A model generated the notes under the pieces. The model ran no database searches and was not told the origin of the DNA. It was given only the letters and a program-made list of their open reading frames with translations. Source: a virus. From it: DNA of 33,144 nucleotides. The stretch covers positions 1 through 33,144 of the IMG/VR virus record IMGVR_UViG_3300032093_000500, one strand, 5' to 3'. Of this stretch, positions 30,270 through 33,144 are shown piece by piece (position 1 is the first letter of the stretch; each line of letters starts with the position of its first letter). Made by a program: the position numbers and the translations under genes.

Positions 30270-30342
30270 TGAAACCTTGTTACTGGGTTCCGAGTGTCCT
30301 TGAGGCATTTGAGTTGGAGAGAGACCAACGATTCGGAGTTCA
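30270..30342 (+). ncRNA. Candidate structured leader RNA of the zinc-ribbon gene
   Basis: The 140 bases between a terminator and ATG 30372 contain a GC-richer island. I can nest these helices: 30270-30273 with 30339-30342; 30274-30277 with 30285-30288; 30289-30294 with 30332-30337 (TCCGA/TCGGA core); inside it CC/GG 30298-30299 with 30304-30305 extended by 30295-30296 with 30306-30307; and GTTGG 30313-30317 with CCAAC 30325-30329. This gives a compact, branched fold of 73 bases, with neither tRNA nor known riboswitch signatures. It would be at the 5' end of the transcript for the 30372 gene. The fold was drawn by eye. Confidence 0.45.
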
Positions 30343-30371
30343 ATAAACATAAAAAATAAAAATAAGGAAAA

Positions 30372-31358
30372 ATGTATTACAATCAAATCAGTGATAAGCC
30401 ATGTGCTTATATCACAAAAGGAAAACAAAGAATTAAACAATTCGGTCAGAATGTTTATCTAAAAGACGGATCAGAGTTTGAAATAGAACTTTACAACCCA
30501 TCAAGAAAAACCGTCCTATCAAAAATAAAAATCAATGGAGAGTTCATTACAGGTGGTGGTATTGTACTACGTCCAGGTGAGAGAGTATTTCTTGAGAGGT
30601 ACATTGATGTCCCCCACAAATTCAAGTATGAAACTTATACCGTAGAGACCACAAATGAAACCATGAATGCGATTGCAAATAATGGTGACGTTGAGATTCT
30701 ATTTTATGAGGAAGAGGACATTATTGATGTTAGAATAAATACCTTATCTTGGAATCCTACTTATACGACAAATAATTATAATGATATTATTGGCACATAT
30801 TTTAATACAAGTATAAATTACGATTCAAAATCCAATGTAGATGTAAATTTAACCAGTTTTAATGACACATTAGGTTTTAGTAACAATCCACGATCAAATA
30901 AATTTGAACAAAAACCAAGAAGTAGAGGTTTATTTAAAAAAACTAAATCGGTTGAAACAGGTAGAGTTGAAAAGGGATCATCAAGTGATCAAACATTCAA
31001 GACCGTAAATAAAAATTTTAACTCTTGGACTATATCAACATCAGTATGGAAGATATTACCGGAATCTCAAAAACCTGTTGAAAAAAAGGATTTAATTGAA
31101 AGATGCCCAAAGTGTTTAACAAAGATAAAAAAGTCATCTTGGAAATTTTGTCCTGAGTGTGGGAATGAATTGGTGAGGACAAAAACTGAAATTAACTACA
31201 TTGATTCAATTTATGTTGACCATAACGGTAAACGATATATGATGCAAGATTATAGAATGGAATTGGATAAATTCTTTGAATTACATAAAAATAAATTAAT
31301 TTATCTTAAAACCAGCTCAATCGGAAGAGACACGATCCGAGCGGTAGTAATTGACTAA
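30372..31358 (+). CDS. Phage protein with C-terminal zinc ribbon
   Basis: 328 residues. A beta-rich N-terminal part (about 1-115; KDGSEFEIELYNPSRKTVLS, then GGGIVLRPGERVFLERYIDV) looks like a small jelly-roll or structural domain. A Ser/Asn-rich linker follows, then a zinc ribbon with CPKC and CPEC (about 245-263), and a helical C-terminus that ends in SSIGRDTIRAVVID. It has an AAGGA sequence eight bases before ATG 30372, one of the few Shine-Dalgarno-like sites in the window, and a structured leader. Virion protein is plausible from the N-terminal domain, but not shown. Ends at a bidirectional terminator. Confidence 0.65.
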   Translation: MYYNQISDKPCAYITKGKQRIKQFGQNVYLKDGSEFEIELYNPSRKTVLSKIKINGEFITGGGIVLRPGERVFLERYIDVPHKFKYETYTVETTNETMNAIANNGDVEILFYEEEDIIDVRINTLSWNPTYTTNNYNDIIGTYFNTSINYDSKSNVDVNLTSFNDTLGFSNNPRSNKFEQKPRSRGLFKKTKSVETGRVEKGSSSDQTFKTVNKNFNSWTISTSVWKILPESQKPVEKKDLIERCPKCLTKIKKSSWKFCPECGNELVRTKTEINYIDSIYVDHNGKRYMMQDYRMELDKFFELHKNKLIYLKTSSIGRDTIRAVVID

Positions 31359-31387
31359 TAAAAATAACAACAAGGTTTCAAAATATT

Positions 31388-31414
31388 AAACCCACTTTTT
31401 GAGTGGGTTTTTTT
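31388..31414. terminator. Bidirectional intrinsic terminator
   Basis: AAACCCACT (31388-31396) pairs perfectly with AGTGGGTTT (31402-31410), 5-base loop, with a T run after it on + and A-rich sequence before it; it lies between convergent genes. Confidence 0.8.
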
Positions 31415-31964
31415 ATTTAAGAGATAACCATTTTGATTTATAATCCTTATTGGTAGAACAATATCTACCATAATCATTAACGATTGGGTAACCGGTATTA
31501 TAATAACCACAAGCAACACCCCAATTACCATATCTGTTATGTAGTTTTCTTAATAACTTCATACTTGTCTCAATATTCAGTTTTAGATCATTCATTATTT
31601 TATATTTGGAATAACGAACTTTATTAATATAAAGTGAAGTATTTGGCATAATTTGCATCGGGCCAAGAGCCCCAACACAAGAAGTTCTACTTGGATTATA
31701 CTTCCAATCAAAAGGCCCACGATAAGTTGTTTCTTTATATGCCACATTGTATGCAACATATTTTGGGACATTATATTTTTCTGAGTATTTCTCAATCAGT
31801 TCATACATCTGAATACATTTTGGTGATTTAATGTCAGATGGATCACCAACAAACATAGTGTTATCTGGTTCACTAAAAGTGTTATTCATACTTGAAAGAA
31901 ACCCAATAATTGAGACACATCCTACAAGATATGATAATTTAAGGATTGATGAAAACTTGAACAT
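31413..31964 (-). CDS. Membrane-anchored lytic transglycosylase (SLT type)
   Basis: 183 residues. A hydrophobic N-terminal segment (about 7-24) would anchor or export it. The catalytic domain starts near residue 50; the likely catalytic Glu is E78 in AYKETTYRG (usual form ESxF/Y), and GALGPMQIMP (98-107) matches the GxxGLMQIMP motif. NIETSMKLLRKLHNRYGNWG and ACGYYNTG are the later conserved helices. It cleaves glycan strands of peptidoglycan, either for DNA entry or at release. It is leftward and separate from the amidase cluster 23 kb away. It follows the 31971 gene on the minus strand with a 6-base gap. Confidence 0.85.
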   Translation of the reverse strand: MFKFSSILKLSYLVGCVSIIGFLSSMNNTFSEPDNTMFVGDPSDIKSPKCIQMYELIEKYSEKYNVPKYVAYNVAYKETTYRGPFDWKYNPSRTSCVGALGPMQIMPNTSLYINKVRYSKYKIMNDLKLNIETSMKLLRKLHNRYGNWGVACGYYNTGYPIVNDYGRYCSTNKDYKSKWLSLK

Positions 31965-31970
31965 AATTTT

Positions 31971-32288
31971 TTATTTTGAAACGTCAGAAAAAATATTTCT
32001 CGCATAGAGTTTAAATACGGAAACACCAATTGAATCTTGATATACGGTATAATCTCCCGTCTTCTTATCAATAATTATCAGGTGATTGTGTTCATCAAGA
32101 GCAAGATTGACTTGACTCCTGTTTACCTTTACGGTATGGATCGTAGGTTTCTGAGGCCCATACTTACTATTATAAGCTGAACCAATATAAAACCCTGCAA
32201 CCAAAGAAATGGAAACAAAGGATAAAAAAATAATGTTTTTGAATACTGGTTTTGATTTCTCAAAAAACTTTACAAACTTTTCTTTCAT
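31971..32288 (-). CDS. Small single-pass membrane protein
   Basis: 105 residues with a basic start, one transmembrane segment (about 19-39, NIIFLSFVSISLVAGFYIGS) and a short beta-rich outer part (QVNLALDEHNHLIIIDKKTG, then YTVYQDSIGVSVFKLYA). I recall similar small phage proteins but no function. It is first in a leftward unit with the transglycosylase and has a host-type promoter, so an envelope role is plausible. Confidence 0.65.
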   Translation of the reverse strand: MKEKFVKFFEKSKPVFKNIIFLSFVSISLVAGFYIGSAYNSKYGPQKPTIHTVKVNRSQVNLALDEHNHLIIIDKKTGDYTVYQDSIGVSVFKLYARNIFSDVSK

Positions 32289-32311
32289 AATTTTTAATTT
32301 TTAAATTTCTA

Positions 32312-32343
32312 CAAACATAGGGATTTTTAAACAATAAGACAAA
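32312..32343 (-). promoter_or_regulatory. Bacteroidetes-type promoter for the leftward membrane protein/transglycosylase unit
   Basis: On the minus strand TTTG (32340-32343) and TATGTTTG (32312-32319) are about 20 bases apart, with the start codon at 32288 following a leader of about 20 bases. Confidence 0.65.
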
Positions 32344-32387
32344 TGGTATTTACATTTTGATTTAGATGGATTAATTCAGATTACAAA

Positions 32388-32395
32388 GTATTTAT
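32388..32395 (+). promoter_or_regulatory. TATTTAT box before the DHH gene
   Basis: GTATTTATATGAAAAACAAT lies 17 bases before ATG 32413 and matches the boxes before 11094 and 16792, including the following A-rich AAAAACAA. Confidence 0.4.
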
Positions 32396-32412
32396 ATGAA
32401 AAACAATAATAT

Positions 32413-33144
32413 ATGACGACCAGTAAAAATAGACACGTCCTGGTTGAAAGTGGATTACGAGATATCACATCTCTCGCTAGAAGATACCCAAAAGCGAAAA
32501 TCTACTTTCACCAGGACCTTTGACTTGACGGAGTAACAACCGCATTGGCAATGAAACATTATCTTGAAAATAACGGGATTAAAGTTGTTGATGCTGAAAT
32601 AATACAATATGGTGATAAAGAATTTGCAATAAAAAAAATGGACGCAAATGGGGATGTAATGCCGGTTTTGGTTGATTTTGCCCATGGCCGTCCAATGTTT
32701 GTAATCCATACTGATCACCACGATACACAAGCTGGTGTTGAGCAAGGAACATCAACAAGTTTTAGATCCTCAAGGTCAAATGTTGAAACAATATCTCAAA
32801 TTATTTCCCCAAAAGAAATATTTTCACCTGAAGATATTCAGTTAATTTCAACAGTAGATTCTGCGGATTATGCAAGATTTGATATTACCCCCGAGGAAGT
32901 AATGAATTATCTTTTTAAACTTGATAAAGACAAATCATTACAAAGAAACAAAATGTTAATGGGGTTGGTTGTTAATAAATTATTGTTGGCTTATAAGAAC
33001 AAACCAGGTTTCTTGGATTCAATCGTTTTAAATGCGAAACCATCATTAATTAGTATATTAAATAACATTAGATCTCAAATTGCGGAAAAAGGATATGCTG
33101 GAGTTGAATCTTTAGAAAAACACAAGGAAGAGTATGTTCAAACA
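32413..33144 (+). CDS. DHH-family phosphoesterase with an in-frame TGA in motif I (3' end outside window)
   Basis: From ATG 32413 the frame is open to the window end except for one TGA at 32521-32523 (codon 37). Around it the protein reads FHQDL-stop-LDGVTTALA, so the TGA replaces the middle Asp of the D-x-D-x-D-G motif I of DHH phosphoesterases (RecJ/NrnA superfamily). Motif II (PVLVDFAHG) and the name-giving motif III (IHTDHHDT) are intact. These enzymes hydrolyse short RNAs, ssDNA or cyclic dinucleotides. Because the rest of the frame is well preserved on both sides, it is either a recent inactivation, a recoding site or a pair of compensating base-calling errors (CTTGAC to CTTTGA). TGA is a normal stop in other genes here. 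Confidence 0.75.

Noticed and set aside
30270-30342. tRNA gene in the structured leader
   Set aside because: The length is right, but there is no 7-bp acceptor stem, no TTCRA T-loop in the right place and no anticodon arm.
32543-32553. SECIS-like hairpin CATTGGCAATG after the in-frame TGA
   Set aside because: The stem has only four pairs with a three-base loop, and replacing a metal-binding Asp by selenocysteine has no chemical rationale; an indel pair explains the TGA more simply.
1-33144. A bacterial chromosome segment or defective prophage rather than a phage genome
   Set aside because: Dense small genes, gp46/47-like proteins, endolysin, homing endonucleases and absence of housekeeping, integrase or attachment-site signals fit a lytic phage genome; only the window is visible, so this is strong but not absolute.

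Overview
The window looks like part of the genome of a large, tailed, T4-like (myovirus-type) phage of a Bacteroidetes/Flavobacteriia-like host. It is strongly AT-rich and packed with about 53 genes, mostly on the + strand, with short or overlapping junctions and many small genes of unknown function. The host assignment rests on promoters: several intergenic regions carry the Bacteroidetes -7 box TAnnTTTG (often TATCTTTG), some with a TTTG about 19-20 bases upstream. Start codons follow A-rich leaders rather than clear Shine-Dalgarno sites. No ribosomal, tRNA or ordinary bacterial housekeeping genes were seen.

Layout. 1-5.9 kb: recombination/repair pair (SbcD/gp47-like nuclease, cut by the window edge, and SbcC/Rad50/gp46-like ATPase), small genes between them, and an RpoD-like sigma factor in a two-gene unit behind a host-type promoter. 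5.9-6.8 kb: a small gene, a compact promoter-two-hairpin unit that looks like a small RNA, and a convergent gene. 6.9-12.2 kb: membrane protein, amidase endolysin, spanin-like membrane protein and probable virion-associated acidic proteins. 12.3-14.7 kb: small genes including a histone Hc1-like protein. 14.7-18.9 kb: DnaJ, a D12-class adenine methylase and a 614-residue phage protein ending in leucine-rich repeats. 18.9-22.1 kb: an accessory island with two GIY-YIG homing endonucleases, a DUF932-like gene of foreign codon use, and a CRISPR-like cluster of repeats. 22.1-24.7 kb: thioredoxin and glutaredoxin, then a leftward block. 24.8-29.5 kb: conserved phage proteins, a tail-tube-like protein, a methyltransferase fused to a DUF3310 nucleotide-kinase-like domain, and a beta-class DNA methyltransferase. 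29.5-33.1 kb: a zinc-ribbon protein behind a structured leader, a lytic transglycosylase, a membrane protein, and a DHH phosphoesterase whose first active-site motif is interrupted by an in-frame TGA.

How it may work together (inference): the host-type promoters could drive early or middle genes, including the phage sigma factor. A second recurring box, ATATTTAT, lies just upstream of many other genes and could be the target of that sigma factor. Recombination proteins, two DNA methylases, redox proteins and the DUF3310 domain fit DNA replication and nucleotide supply, while amidase, spanin-like protein and transglycosylase fit wall passage and lysis.

The four places most worth a second look are the CRISPR-like repeats at 20871-21027, the twin-hairpin RNA at about 6338-6405, the structured leader at 30270-30342 and the TGA-interrupted DHH gene at 32413.
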